Below, piece after piece: positions 47,756 to 58,043 of a stretch of 64,000 bases of DNA. The notes below the pieces were generated by a model that was not told the DNA's origin, ran no database searches, and worked only from the letters and a program-made list of their open reading frames with translations. This DNA comes from Profftia sp020342455 (GTDB taxonomy: Bacteria > Pseudomonadota > Gammaproteobacteria > Enterobacterales > Enterobacteriaceae), in contig NZ_CP080506.1 in NCBI RefSeq assembly GCF_020342455.1, positions 496,001 to 560,000 on the forward strand, read 5' to 3'. The position numbers were made by a program, and so were the translations under genes. Position 1 is the stretch's first letter. Every line of letters starts with the position of its first letter.

Positions 47756-47968
47756 CTATTTTTTGTGGTGTACCATAAAGCGTTTATTAAAAAGATCTAC
47801 TCTCCCTCCAGCAGCAACATCACGTTGTTTACCGGTGTAAAAAGGGTGGCATTTACCGCATACATCCAAATTAATATTATTAATTAAAGTAGAATATATA
47901 CGAATAATATTACCGCAGGAACAAGTTGCATTTATCGCAACGTAGTTAGGGTGGATACCTTGTTTCAT
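47756..47968 (-). CDS. rpmE: 50S ribosomal protein L31 (zinc type)
   Basis: 70 residues, the E. coli length. Begins MKQGIHPNYVAINATCSCGN; zinc cysteines C16, C18 and the later CGKC pair are intact, so it is the zinc-binding form. The CHPFYTGKQRDVAAGGRVDLFNKRF signature is present in two overlapping stretches. ATG preceded by GAAGG. In E. coli rpmE is divergent from priA on the other side; here it is downstream of priA on the same strand. Confidence 0.97.
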   Translation of the reverse strand: MKQGIHPNYVAINATCSCGNIIRIYSTLINNINLDVCGKCHPFYTGKQRDVAAGGRVDLFNKRFMVHHKK

Positions 47969-48285
47969 AAGAATAACCTTCAGTAAAATATTTATTATTA
48001 TCTAGCTGTATTATGCTAGAGATCTGATATACTTAATAAGATTAAAATATTATTTAAAAATCTAAATCTTATATTGAAAATATACATATAACAATTTAAC
48101 TATAATATATTATACATAAAGCGTAAACTTTTGGAAATTATTAAAGGACTAATAATTATCCTGACATAAGTTTATAATAGTTATCTTTTGAAAAATTTTT
48201 TAGTTTATTTTATAAAAAACCATTTATAATTTAAGTAAAAAATTAATTTTTTTAAATATGACAGTGTAATAATTTAATTATTAGA
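47969..48285. other. Gap between rpmE and priA
   Basis: About 317 bases, AT-rich, no gene. It should contain the rpmE promoter on the minus strand (several TATAAT-like stretches near 48095-48115), but none stands out enough to assign. Confidence 0.5.
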
Positions 48286-50487
48286 TTAATTTTCAGTTGG
48301 ATCAACATCTATTGCCCATTTAACGTATTTTACTTCAGGTAATTTACCAATATATATTAATATGTTTTTGACAATCTTGTGTAAATATATACGAGAATGA
48401 TGTTGAAGTATTAGTTGCCATCTAAATTTACGACCATCTTTAAATGGTATAGATGGTATAGGACCTAAGATAAAAAATAACTCATCTCTAAATTGGATGT
48501 TTTCTAAAAAATATTTAATGTTTTTTAGAAATCTTAATACACGAGCATCATCATCATCATTAGCACGCACAATAATATGTTTAATATATGGTGGTAAACA
48601 TACTTCCTTACGTTCTTTAAGGACTTGTTTGGCAAAGGCATTATATCCTTTATGTAATAATGTTAATATAAGAGGATGTTTAGGATAGTGTGTTTGTAAT
48701 ATAATTTCACTTTGTCTCTCTCCGTTCTCTACTAGTCCAGTAATATGTGTATAGATTTGAGCAAAACGTTCTAAAGCATGAAAATCAGCGGAAAAAATCA
48801 TACCATCTATATTAAGTATAGCTATTAGTGTAATGTTATTAACATTTTGTACTTCTGCTAAAAAGTCCGTGCTGATTAATATATGTGCATTATCATTTCT
48901 ATACGCTTCTATCGGATTTCTCTCTAAAATATTATTACGGCCAATATAATTGTTATTCATGTGTATAATATTAGTTTTAGGAAATATTAAAGTTAGTTGA
49001 TTTTTAAGTTGTTCAGCAGCAAAATTAACAGGTGATAATTTATAGCTACTACACTGTGGACATTGTTTTGGTATAGGTTTTTGATCACTACAATAATAAC
49101 AATATAGACAATAACGTTGATAATTTAATGCATAGTGATAACTACAATCTTTACATTTAAAGATATAGTTACAACTATAGCAAAATAATATAGTAAAAAA
49201 ATTACGGCTATCTAGAAAAAGTATTACTTGATTTCCTGCGTTAATATGTAGTTTTATTCTTTTTAATAAAGACTGAGTTAACCCAGATTTTATTGGCATA
49301 TTTTTTAAGTCTATAAGATACTTAATAGTTGGTACTGTATTATCTAATTTTTTAGTGAGTTGTACATGGCGATATTTTCCTAGTGCAACATTATGCAGTG
49401 TCTCTAAAGACGGAGAAGAAGAATTTAATATTATAGGAATACCCTCTTGATATGCTCGGAATACAGCTAAATTACGTGCGTGATAAAGCCATCCTGTACG
49501 TTGCTTATAGGATATATTATGTTCTTGATCAATAATAATAATACCTAGATTTGCAAAAGGTGTAAACAGTGCTGATCGGGTTCCAATAACTATTGCAGTG
49601 TTACCATTACGTGCTTTTAACCATATTTCTAATCGATTATTATTATTTAATCTAGAGTGTAGAGCATAAATAGGTACGTTAAAACGTTCCTTAAATTTGG
49701 CAACTGTTTGAGATATTAAGCTAATTTTTGGTACTAAAACTAAAGCCTGGTACCCTTTTATTAAAATCTTTTCAATAACATGAAAATAAACTTCTTTTTT
49801 TCCTGAACCAGGAGATCCTGTAAGTAGCCATACATTAAACTGTTTTTCTTTATCTTTAATATTTTTTATAGCAAAAATCTGTTCATTACTTAGTATCTTT
49901 GGCGGCTTATTTTTTATAATATCATAAGATCGCCAATTATAAGATTCTGTTGATACACAAAGTAATTCTACGAGTCCTTTAGTTTTTATTTTGTGTAATA
50001 TTTTCTCTGTTAGTTTATATTTAGTTACTTGATTTCTATCAAGTGGATGTTTTAGTAGAGTAGCGAGAGCATACTGTTGCTGAGGAGTGCGTTTTAATGC
50101 TTCTAGAGATATTTTTTTCCCTTGTTCTGTAATCATCCATTGCCACTTGTGTTTATTTTTTATAGATTTACCCGCTCGCAATATGTTAGGTAGTGCATGA
50201 AATAAAATTTTCCCAATGGGATAATGGTAATAATCTGCTGCCCAGCTTAGCATATGCCACATAGGGGGAGAGAAAATTGATTCATAATCTAAAATTTGAT
50301 AGATAGATTTTAAATGATTGAAATTTAATTCACTATGTACGTTACATTTAGTAATGATACCTATCATTTTGCGTTGTCCAAATGGTACACGTACTCGTAC
50401 TCTTTCAAGGGGAGCTACACCTATTGGCGTTAGATATTCGAAAATGCGGCATAATGGAATGGGTAAAGCTACTTGAATGACAGGCAT
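48286..50487 (-). CDS. priA: Primosomal protein PriA with altered helicase motifs
   Basis: 733 residues, against 732 in E. coli, uninterrupted. PriA recognises stalled forks and recruits PriB-DnaT-DnaC-DnaB for replication restart. Order: N-terminal 3'-DNA-binding domain (1-105, MPVIQVALPIPLCRIFEYL), winged-helix (about 110-195), helicase lobes with an inserted zinc region. All eight zinc cysteines are kept at C436, C439, C445, C448, C463, C466, C476 and C479. The motor motifs are not: Walker A is GSPGSGKKE (K230 kept, the next Thr is Lys), DEEH is DQEH (320-323), the motif V region reads STDFLAEVQ and the GRAGR motif VI reads GLVENGE. ATP-driven unwinding is probably lost; the restart scaffold may remain. 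Confidence 0.93.
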   Translation of the reverse strand: MPVIQVALPIPLCRIFEYLTPIGVAPLERVRVRVPFGQRKMIGIITKCNVHSELNFNHLKSIYQILDYESIFSPPMWHMLSWAADYYHYPIGKILFHALPNILRAGKSIKNKHKWQWMITEQGKKISLEALKRTPQQQYALATLLKHPLDRNQVTKYKLTEKILHKIKTKGLVELLCVSTESYNWRSYDIIKNKPPKILSNEQIFAIKNIKDKEKQFNVWLLTGSPGSGKKEVYFHVIEKILIKGYQALVLVPKISLISQTVAKFKERFNVPIYALHSRLNNNNRLEIWLKARNGNTAIVIGTRSALFTPFANLGIIIIDQEHNISYKQRTGWLYHARNLAVFRAYQEGIPIILNSSSPSLETLHNVALGKYRHVQLTKKLDNTVPTIKYLIDLKNMPIKSGLTQSLLKRIKLHINAGNQVILFLDSRNFFTILFCYSCNYIFKCKDCSYHYALNYQRYCLYCYYCSDQKPIPKQCPQCSSYKLSPVNFAAEQLKNQLTLIFPKTNIIHMNNNYIGRNNILERNPIEAYRNDNAHILISTDFLAEVQNVNNITLIAILNIDGMIFSADFHALERFAQIYTHITGLVENGERQSEIILQTHYPKHPLILTLLHKGYNAFAKQVLKERKEVCLPPYIKHIIVRANDDDDARVLRFLKNIKYFLENIQFRDELFFILGPIPSIPFKDGRKFRWQLILQHHSRIYLHKIVKNILIYIGKLPEVKYVKWAIDVDPTEN

Positions 50488-51444
50488 ATTTATAGTCCTG
50501 CTTAATATCTTTTATGTAATTTATTAAATTAAAAGCTATTTTTATATAAGCTATATTATACTTTATTTATATTGTGCCACTTTATTAGATAATGCAATAC
50601 TAATTATAAGTATATCCACTATTTAGCTTCACAATTTTTATTATTAAATTAATACTTTATATTTTTTAATATAAATCATCATGTTTTATAAACTAATAAT
50701 TGTTATATTTAATATTTATTTAAATATAAGTTAATACCAATAATTTACTATCTAGTAAGATATTACTATGTGATTTTTAGGATTACTGTAATAAATGCTA
50801 AACTATTTCTATAGTACATAATACATAAAATATTTTTTGTTTTATTAAAAAAAATATACAATTACTATTTTAGTACGAAATATTTAAAAATATTAAATAT
50901 ATTAGTTTTTGTGTCTTACATTGAATAAATTATATTTTTAATTTTTCTAGAAATAATCCTTATAGAGTAAATAATTTTTCTATTAAAATAAATAAAGATA
51001 CATCTTACTGTACATGTAATTTTGTTAATATACTTTTATTTAGTTTATATTATGTATTATGTTTTATGTAAATAATACTTTATTAAAGTAAATTATTTCT
51101 TTGCTTCTTATTAACATTTATATTTATTTCGATAATTTATTTTTAAATAATTATGGAATTATTTTTATAATGTATGGAAAGAAATATATTATTTAATATA
51201 TATCTTAACGACATGACACAAAATGAGATAATTATATCTATATTCTCCTGTTAATATAGTTATTATAAAAGTTGATCATATAACTTCTATTTAATTATAG
51301 CAATTATCCTAAAAGTTATTATAATTTTTTTATTAAATTTTTTGTTTTTTAAAATTAATTCTGTATATATTATAGTGTTTATAAATATTTATAGTTATTA
51401 AAATTAATTAATTTATTATATAATATATATGGTTTAATTTATTC
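50488..51444. other. AT-rich gap
   Basis: About 960 bases between priA and potD with no readable gene, RNA or strong hairpin. The first bases hold the AGGA ribosome-binding site of priA. Confidence 0.6.
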
Positions 51445-52521
51445 TTATAATATAAGATATTTAGCTTTCAACTGTTGAAATAAATTTTCATATATTTCGC
51501 TTGTAGCTTTACCTACGTCATTTTGCCATTCTCCATGAGTTATGGTTTTTGCGTCAGGGTAAAGAGATTTATCCTCAGATATAAATTTTGGTAACATCTT
51601 TTGAGCTGTTAAATTAGGAGTTGCATATCCTATAATTTTAGCAATTTGCACCGCAATATCAGGGCGTAATAAGGAGTTAATTAATTTTAAAGCACCTTCT
51701 GGATTTTTAGCATTAGCTGGTATGGACAGACTATCCATCCAAAAAATAGTTCCTTCTTTTGGTAAAATTACCTCTAATGGTGTACCAGATTCACGTGCAA
51801 TAAAAGCAGAGCCATTCCACACCATACCTAAATTTATTTCTCCTTCTATATAAGGAGTAGCAGGGTTATCAGAATTAAATGCTAGTACATTAGGCATTAA
51901 TTTTTGAAGTTCTTTATAAGCAGCATCAATTTGTTTACAATCAGTAGTATTACCAGAATATCCTAGTTTTAGTAGTGCCATTTGAAAAACTTCTCTTGTG
52001 TCATCTGTAAGTAGTAAACTACCTTTATATTCTGGCTTCCATAAATCACCCCAACTATTAATACTTTTAGGATCAATTTGATCTGAGTTTACTCCAATAG
52101 CGGTTGCGCCCCAAAGATAAGGAATTGAATAATCATTTTTAGGGTCAAAGGTTTTATATAATAAATTTTTATCTAAATTATGAAAGTTGCTCAGTTTTGA
52201 TTTGTCTATCTTTTTTAGCATTCCTTCTTTACTCATTTTAGCTACAAAATAAGTCGAAGGAACAATAAGGTCACACTGACTACCTTGGTATGTTTTTAGT
52301 TTTGTATACATAGACTCATTAGAATCATAAGTAGAGTAAATTACCTTTATACCAGTTTCTTTAGTGAACTGCTCTAATAGTCCAGCAGGTACGTATTCAG
52401 TCCAGTTATAAAAATATACAGTATTTTTTTCGTTTTTATTTTTTAGTATATTAATATCATTTGCGGTATTAATTATTAAAATTAATAAACTAGCAGTTAC
52501 CAGAAGTAAATACTTTTTCAT
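51445..52521 (-). CDS. potD: Spermidine/putrescine-binding periplasmic protein PotD
   Basis: 358 residues from the ATG at 52521, against 348 in E. coli. A TTG five codons upstream is open, but GGGGAT lies correctly spaced before the ATG and MKKYLLLVTASLLILII is a normal signal peptide. PotD captures polyamines for PotABC. Conserved ligand regions: YFYNWTEYVPAGLLEQFTKE, STYDSNESMYTKLKTY, YSIPYLWGATAIGVN, WGDLWKPEYKGSLLLTDD and NLGMVWNGSAF. In E. coli potA, potB and potC precede potD; here the upstream DNA is gene-free, so the gene is an orphan in this window. Confidence 0.96.
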   Translation of the reverse strand: MKKYLLLVTASLLILIINTANDINILKNKNEKNTVYFYNWTEYVPAGLLEQFTKETGIKVIYSTYDSNESMYTKLKTYQGSQCDLIVPSTYFVAKMSKEGMLKKIDKSKLSNFHNLDKNLLYKTFDPKNDYSIPYLWGATAIGVNSDQIDPKSINSWGDLWKPEYKGSLLLTDDTREVFQMALLKLGYSGNTTDCKQIDAAYKELQKLMPNVLAFNSDNPATPYIEGEINLGMVWNGSAFIARESGTPLEVILPKEGTIFWMDSLSIPANAKNPEGALKLINSLLRPDIAVQIAKIIGYATPNLTAQKMLPKFISEDKSLYPDAKTITHGEWQNDVGKATSEIYENLFQQLKAKYLIL

Positions 52522-54310
52522 TAAACTTATCCCCAATAGGGTAAAATAAAGAGAAAGATATTTATAAATCTTAGAGTTAATATTTATATTAAATAAATAT
52601 TTTTTCGAAAAATATGTTATCAGGTATAGATATTATCATATTAAGGTTATTAATGGTAAAGTAGTAAAAATATTAAACCAGAAGTGTTTCTAAATTCTAT
52701 CATTTACTTTACTTACTACTAAGTATATATATACTAATTATTACTGCTTTTAAAATTATTATTTAGAATCTTCAACGATATGAATTTTATTTCTTTATAA
52801 AATTTAATTTCTTAATGATTCTAGAATAGAACTATTCTAATATCTCTTATTAATTATTATTAATTGATATAATTATATTGATAACATTTATTATTAGTAG
52901 AATGCAGTATATGTTTTTATCTATTTAAAATCTATTTTAGATATATCCCATCTAAAATTATAAGATTTATAGAGTAAAAATATCTTTATAATTAAGATAA
53001 TTTAGTTCTTACCTTTATATATTAACTTAATTAATAAATGTAGTAAAAATCAATAATACCTATAGTAATAGAATCTTTTATTCTGTATTAGAATATATAA
53101 AATAAAAATGCATTTAAGTAAGAATATATATAATAAATTTTTAAACTAATTTCGTATATTATTTTATATAATTTATTTAATTTTAAATAAACTTTCATCA
53201 AATAATTTCATTATATTTTGTACTTATTTATTAAAATTTCCTTACAAATTTAAATTAAATTAAATATTTACTAATTAATTTTATATTGAAAACTTCAAAA
53301 AATAAATTTTTTTATATAAAAATATAATTCTACTAAAATTTAATAAAATTATTAGATAAAATATAGAGGTATAGGTTGATATATAATATTTTATTACATA
53401 CTAATACTAATACTTACTATTTTAGTATATTCAGTGCATATATAAATTTATTAAATAAGTATACTTAGTAATTATTTTATAAATGTATTAGTTTTTATCC
53501 CCGAATTATTTATTTTAATAAACTAATAAAAAATATTTACTTTTATTATCGATAATGCTATATTAAAACAATTTAGTAAAATAAGTAAGTTGAGTTAATT
53601 GTAGTATAATATTAGCCAGAGATAATATACAATATTTATTGTTTGTGATATAACAAAATGTTATATAAGTTTATATATTTTATTTATTAAAAATTTTTTA
53701 ATTATTAATACTAAATGAGTTTGCATGTCAAGAGTATTATTTTATAATCTCTTTAGTTTATTTAAGTTTAATATGTTTAAACTATATTTCTAATTTAATG
53801 ATTTTATCCTATAAAATAGTCTTTTATTCATATTAGTATGTTAGATATACTCCAGTATTTGAATGTCATTTTATAATTATTTATTTAAAATAATATTTTA
53901 AATTCTTAATTTACATTATTAAATAATAATTTTTAATTGTTAAGGCCATTGGCATTAAGTATATTATAATTATAATACTATAATTACATCAATAACATTT
54001 ACCTATATCGCCTTTTAACAATAAAAACTTAAATAAATATACTAGTAACTGAAATAATTAAAATGTATCTAGATCACTGCAGTATTTATTGTTAAGTATT
54101 AAGTGTATCTATTTTTAATAAATTTTAATAAATTTTAATAAATTTAGAATACTTAATATATTATTCTGATAAAGAATATTTCTTATTATATTTATAGGTA
54201 TTTAGATATATATACTATATTTTATAAATTTATTCCAAGTAATTATTACTAATATATAATAAAATATTATGTATAGCATACATTATTCAAATTTATCTAT
54301 TAATAATTAT
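52522..54310. other. AT-rich gene desert where potABC would be expected
   Basis: About 1.8 kb between potD and lpoB. No ABC ATPase or permease can be read in any frame. A 10-bp unit (TTTTAATAAA) is repeated in tandem about three times at 54113-54146. Confidence 0.6.
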
Positions 54311-54919
54311 TTAGCATACTATTAAATTACTTCCATGCCATAAGATCTCACCAGTTTGTACTAGCATAAGCTGTATAGTAATTTTTGGTGATTTAGTATC
54401 TCCTTCTATTAAGCTGTACAACATATACTGTGCTTGAACAATACGTGCTAGATCAATTGCTTTATGGCGAGAGACTAAATTATCTTCAGTTGATAATCCA
54501 AGATATTGTTTTGCATTTGTGATATTTTTATTAGAAACTAGTGTAAATTTACTATATCGTATCAACTCTTCTTGTAATATCTTATTAGCATTAGATACTT
54601 GTAATATTTCGTGATTTTTATTTTGTATACTATTTACCAATAATAAACTACCAGTATTAATATCTGGTAGGTATATAATCTGATTAATTAATGGTTTTAA
54701 GCAAGAACTCCATTTAACATTATGATTTTTTTGTAGTATTAATGATTTATTTACTAAAAATTGTTCTTTTTGTATATTTATTTTATTTACATTAAGTTGA
54801 TCTTGTTCTCTTAGCTTACGTTTTATTAATATTTTACTATCTCTTTTTGTAACTATTTGACAGCCTATCAGTAGCAATGTATTAAATATAACAAATGCAA
54901 CAAATAGACATTTTTTCAT
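54311..54919 (-). CDS. lpoB: Penicillin-binding protein activator LpoB
   Basis: 202 residues, against 213 in E. coli. Outer-membrane lipoprotein that reaches through the wall to activate PBP1B (mrcB, not in this window). Signal peptide with lipobox LIGC, C20. The usual proline-rich linker is replaced by a Lys/Gln-rich stretch (about 24-70). The globular domain matches well: NTGSLLLVNSIQN, SKFTLVSNKNITNAKQYLGL, ARIVQAQYMLYSLIEGD and the signature ITIQLMLVQTGEILWHG. ATG preceded by AAAGGA. Confidence 0.9.
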   Translation of the reverse strand: MKKCLFVAFVIFNTLLLIGCQIVTKRDSKILIKRKLREQDQLNVNKINIQKEQFLVNKSLILQKNHNVKWSSCLKPLINQIIYLPDINTGSLLLVNSIQNKNHEILQVSNANKILQEELIRYSKFTLVSNKNITNAKQYLGLSTEDNLVSRHKAIDLARIVQAQYMLYSLIEGDTKSPKITIQLMLVQTGEILWHGSNLIVC

Positions 54920-56323
54920 TGCTTGTCCTTTTAATTTTTATTTGGAGGATATTTTATTTTACTATTATTATGGCTATACTGAATTTTCCAATAATCGTAT
55001 TTTTTTGTTTTGCTTATTACTATTAATTACTTTGTATTTTATATTTCATATAATAAATTAAGTGAGATTTATAATACTAGTGAGATATATTTATTCAATT
55101 AAAATTACTAGATTAGTATAATTAATATTACGTCTTTTATTATTAATTTATTTTATAAAAAAATATTTAGTAATTATTACTATATAGTAGATTACTAATC
55201 TTAAATTAAGAAGACTTTAAAACATTACCTAGTAATTTTACTAAAATATATTATTAGATTATATCAATAAAATTGATATTAGTACAGTGTGATTATTTAA
55301 TTATTGTTATATAAATATAAACTTCAAGTTATTTAACTTCTATAGTTTCACAATTTTATATTATAGGAGGTAATAATAACTATATTAATATATAAAATTA
55401 TAATCATTTTAAAAAAATATCCTACTAATAGCTCAATTATATTTACAAACTTTATTTGATTTTAATATCATATACAGGTATCTAGTTTGTTTATAAATTA
55501 AATCATTTTTCATTAAGAATATTACCTTATAATACTTATTATATTACCCCAAGAGTATAATAGGTATTTACTATAAAACTATATATTTTCTATATGGTGA
55601 AAAATATAAAAAGTATATGTTATACACTTAGAATAATACTTACGTAAATATACTATATTGACTATTTAATAAATTTTGTCCAATTAATCTCTCTCTAGAA
55701 ATCTAAAGATTTAGAAAAATCAATTAATTTATTAAAATCTAATAATAAAAATAGAATATTTATCTAATAAAATATATCTGAGTAATATAAACTATATTTT
55801 CAATATCAAACATAATTTAAATAAATCTTATAAATAAAATTTAAGAAAGTTTATAATCGCTTTAATTAAAATTACATGATATGATTAATTATCATTGATA
55901 ATTATTAATTATATAGAATAATAAAACTTAAATGAAGTATATTGTAATATTGTAATATAATAAATACATGTGTAGTTAATGTTTTTTCAATAATTATTTT
56001 TTCATTAAACTCATAAGTATTAAAGTTTAGAAAATTTATGTCTGAAATTTATTGTTTGCTCCATAATAGTTTTATAATAGAGAAAATTACTTGCCATTAG
56101 ATATATAATATGTGATAACTTATATGTCTTAATAAGACATATCTCTTCTGTATACTTGTAATTTTTTAATAAAAAATAGTAAGTATATATTATAATATTG
56201 AGGTATTATTTATTCACTAATTACTATCTTATTGCTTAGATAAGTAATTACTCTATTTGGTGTGTTTTATTTTTCTGGCTTGCGCTTCAGAGTGGTTTAA
56301 ATAATCTAAAGGAAATATTCAAG
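54920..56323. other. AT-rich desert with cspC leader at its end
   Basis: About 1.4 kb between the divergent lpoB and cspC. No gene is readable. Near cspC: a perfect 10-bp palindrome (56122-56142), a TATAAT at 56191-56196, and a stem of about 12 bp with one bulge (56218-56250) before the AAAGGAAAT ribosome-binding site. These may be the cspC promoter and 5' leader. Confidence 0.55.
56122..56142. promoter_or_regulatory. Operator-like palindrome upstream of cspC
   Basis: ATATGTCTTA and TAAGACATAT form perfect 10-bp arms around one A. It lies about 180 bases before the cspC ATG and 50 bases before a TATAAT. It could be a protein-binding site or a chance AT palindrome; no known regulator can be assigned. 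Confidence 0.35.
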
Positions 56324-56533
56324 ATGTCCAAGATAAAAGGTCAAGTAAAGTGGTTTAATGAAGCTAAAGGTTTTGGTTTCATAACCCCAACTGACGGCAG
56401 TAAAGATGTGTTTGTACATTTTTCTGCAATTCAAGGTAATGGTTTTAAAACGTTAGCTGAAGGTCAGCATGTTGAGTTTGAGATCCAAGATGGTCAGAAG
56501 GGACCATCTGCAGTTAATGTAATGGCAATTTAA
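56324..56533 (+). CDS. cspC: Cold-shock-like protein CspC
   Basis: 69 residues, the family length. A single cold-shock domain with RNP1 KGFGFITP and RNP2 VFVHFSAI; it binds single-stranded RNA and acts as an RNA chaperone. The residues GQVKW, IQGNGFKTL and EIQDGQKGPSAVNV match CspC better than its paralogue CspE. ATG preceded by AAAGGAAA. Its last codons (ATG GCA ATT TAA) form part of the perfect 37-bp inverted repeat that follows. In E. coli it also lies a few kb from manXYZ. Confidence 0.93.
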   Translation: MSKIKGQVKWFNEAKGFGFITPTDGSKDVFVHFSAIQGNGFKTLAEGQHVEFEIQDGQKGPSAVNVMAI

Positions 56534-56599
56534 AAGTATTAGCCATAAAAAACCCGCTTTATGCGGGTTTTTTATGGCTAATACTTTTAAATTGCCATT
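56521..56599 (+). terminator. Rho-independent terminator of cspC extended to a perfect 37-bp hairpin
   Basis: Bases 56521-56557 and 56563-56599 are perfect inverted copies around the loop TTTAT. The core AAAAAACCCGC/GCGGGTTTTTT is a normal terminator. The stem continues without mismatch through GGCTAATACTTTTAAATTGCC into the end of cspC, including its stop codon. This is a much longer stem than a terminator needs and looks like an inverted duplication of the gene's end. Confidence 0.95.
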
Positions 56600-58043
56600 T
56601 ATACGAAATATTATTTGATTATAGATATAATCTAATAAGTATTCATAAATTTATTAATACAGTAATAAATTTCAATTTGAATATAATTAAATTAATTTAT
56701 AGTAATTATACCTCTTATTGTATTTTGATACAATAAGATAGAACGTATATCAAGTGATTAAAATACTATTAAATATTTTTAAATGTAGAAGTTTTCTAAA
56801 ATAGAGTGTTTATTAATTTAAAATATCTTATAGAATATTAATAATAAATGTTTGTATATAATCTATATATTTTATCAGATATTGAAAAATGCTCAAGTTT
56901 ATAACTTTAATTATAAATTACTGTTAATAAATATTTATAATCAAAATTATTTTCGTTGAAATAACATATTATTGATTATGAATAAATTAAAACTTTACAT
57001 TTATTGTATGTAAAATAGTAAAAATTTGTTTGTATAAATTTAGTTAGTTTAGGTATATAAATATTTAGTTATTAAATATGTTTTTATTAAATATATTTTT
57101 AAATATTTATTTAAAAAAAACATCAGTTTAACTTAATAATAAAATTTATATAACCAAATTAATAATTATTTATTATTATTATTACTTAGCTCATTACAAC
57201 TATATGTAAAAAATAATACTTATTATTCAATTCTAAGCGGTTTTAAATAAACAATTGTTATTTTTGCTTGTAATAGTGTTTTAAAATAATTATAGTAAGT
57301 TAAAAACAAGAATATATTAGAATATTGTGTCTATAAAATAACATGGAAAGATAGTGTAAGATAGGTCCTATATAGCAGCAAAGTTAAGATCATACATAAA
57401 TATAATATATTTTATATAATTTTATAATTTATGTTATTTTTCATGATTGATTGTGTTAGTAAAATATTATGCCTTATTCATTGATAAGATCAAGTATAAC
57501 AATAGTTATATAAATACGGTACTATTTAACTAGTAATAACAATTAAATAACGTAATAATTATACTAATTTATGATCATAATAATGATTAAATTCTTATAT
57601 AATAACACTTAATCGTATACCATGGTGTTTTTTATATAAACCCTTGGATTTTTATTAAATATGTATAGGAATGTAAATCGTGATAAATAAAAATCATAGC
57701 TATATTTAACCTAAGGTATTAAAAATATAAATAATATTATTTTTAAAAAAAAAATATAGTTTTATTATTACTAAATAATATAATACAGTGAAGATAAATT
57801 GAATTTATTTAATATTAAATAATAAAATAATTTATTATTTTATTATTTAAAGTACAATAACATTATAAGTAATTAGTCTTGAAGTAAAATAATTAGTAGT
57901 TAAACTTATACATAGTTTATTTGTGAGTGTTAAGGTATACATAAGAAATAGATATATAAGATATTTTAATTTTATTATATACTAAAATAGTAATTTTATC
58001 AACGATATATAGCATAAATATTAAGTAGAAAAGGAGATAACTA
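56600..58043. other. AT-rich gene desert
   Basis: About 1.4 kb between the cspC terminator and manX. The E. coli genes rlmA, mntP and yobD, which lie between cspC and manXYZ, are not readable. A perfect 11-bp hairpin with a TTTG loop is at 56713-56738. Confidence 0.55.

Noticed and set aside
56324..56533. Assignment as CspE
   Set aside because: GQVKW, IQGNG and IQDGQKGP residues are the CspC pattern.
56713..56738. 11-bp perfect hairpin after the cspC terminator
   Set aside because: Stems of this length are expected by chance a few times in this much AT-rich DNA; no T tract or gene association.
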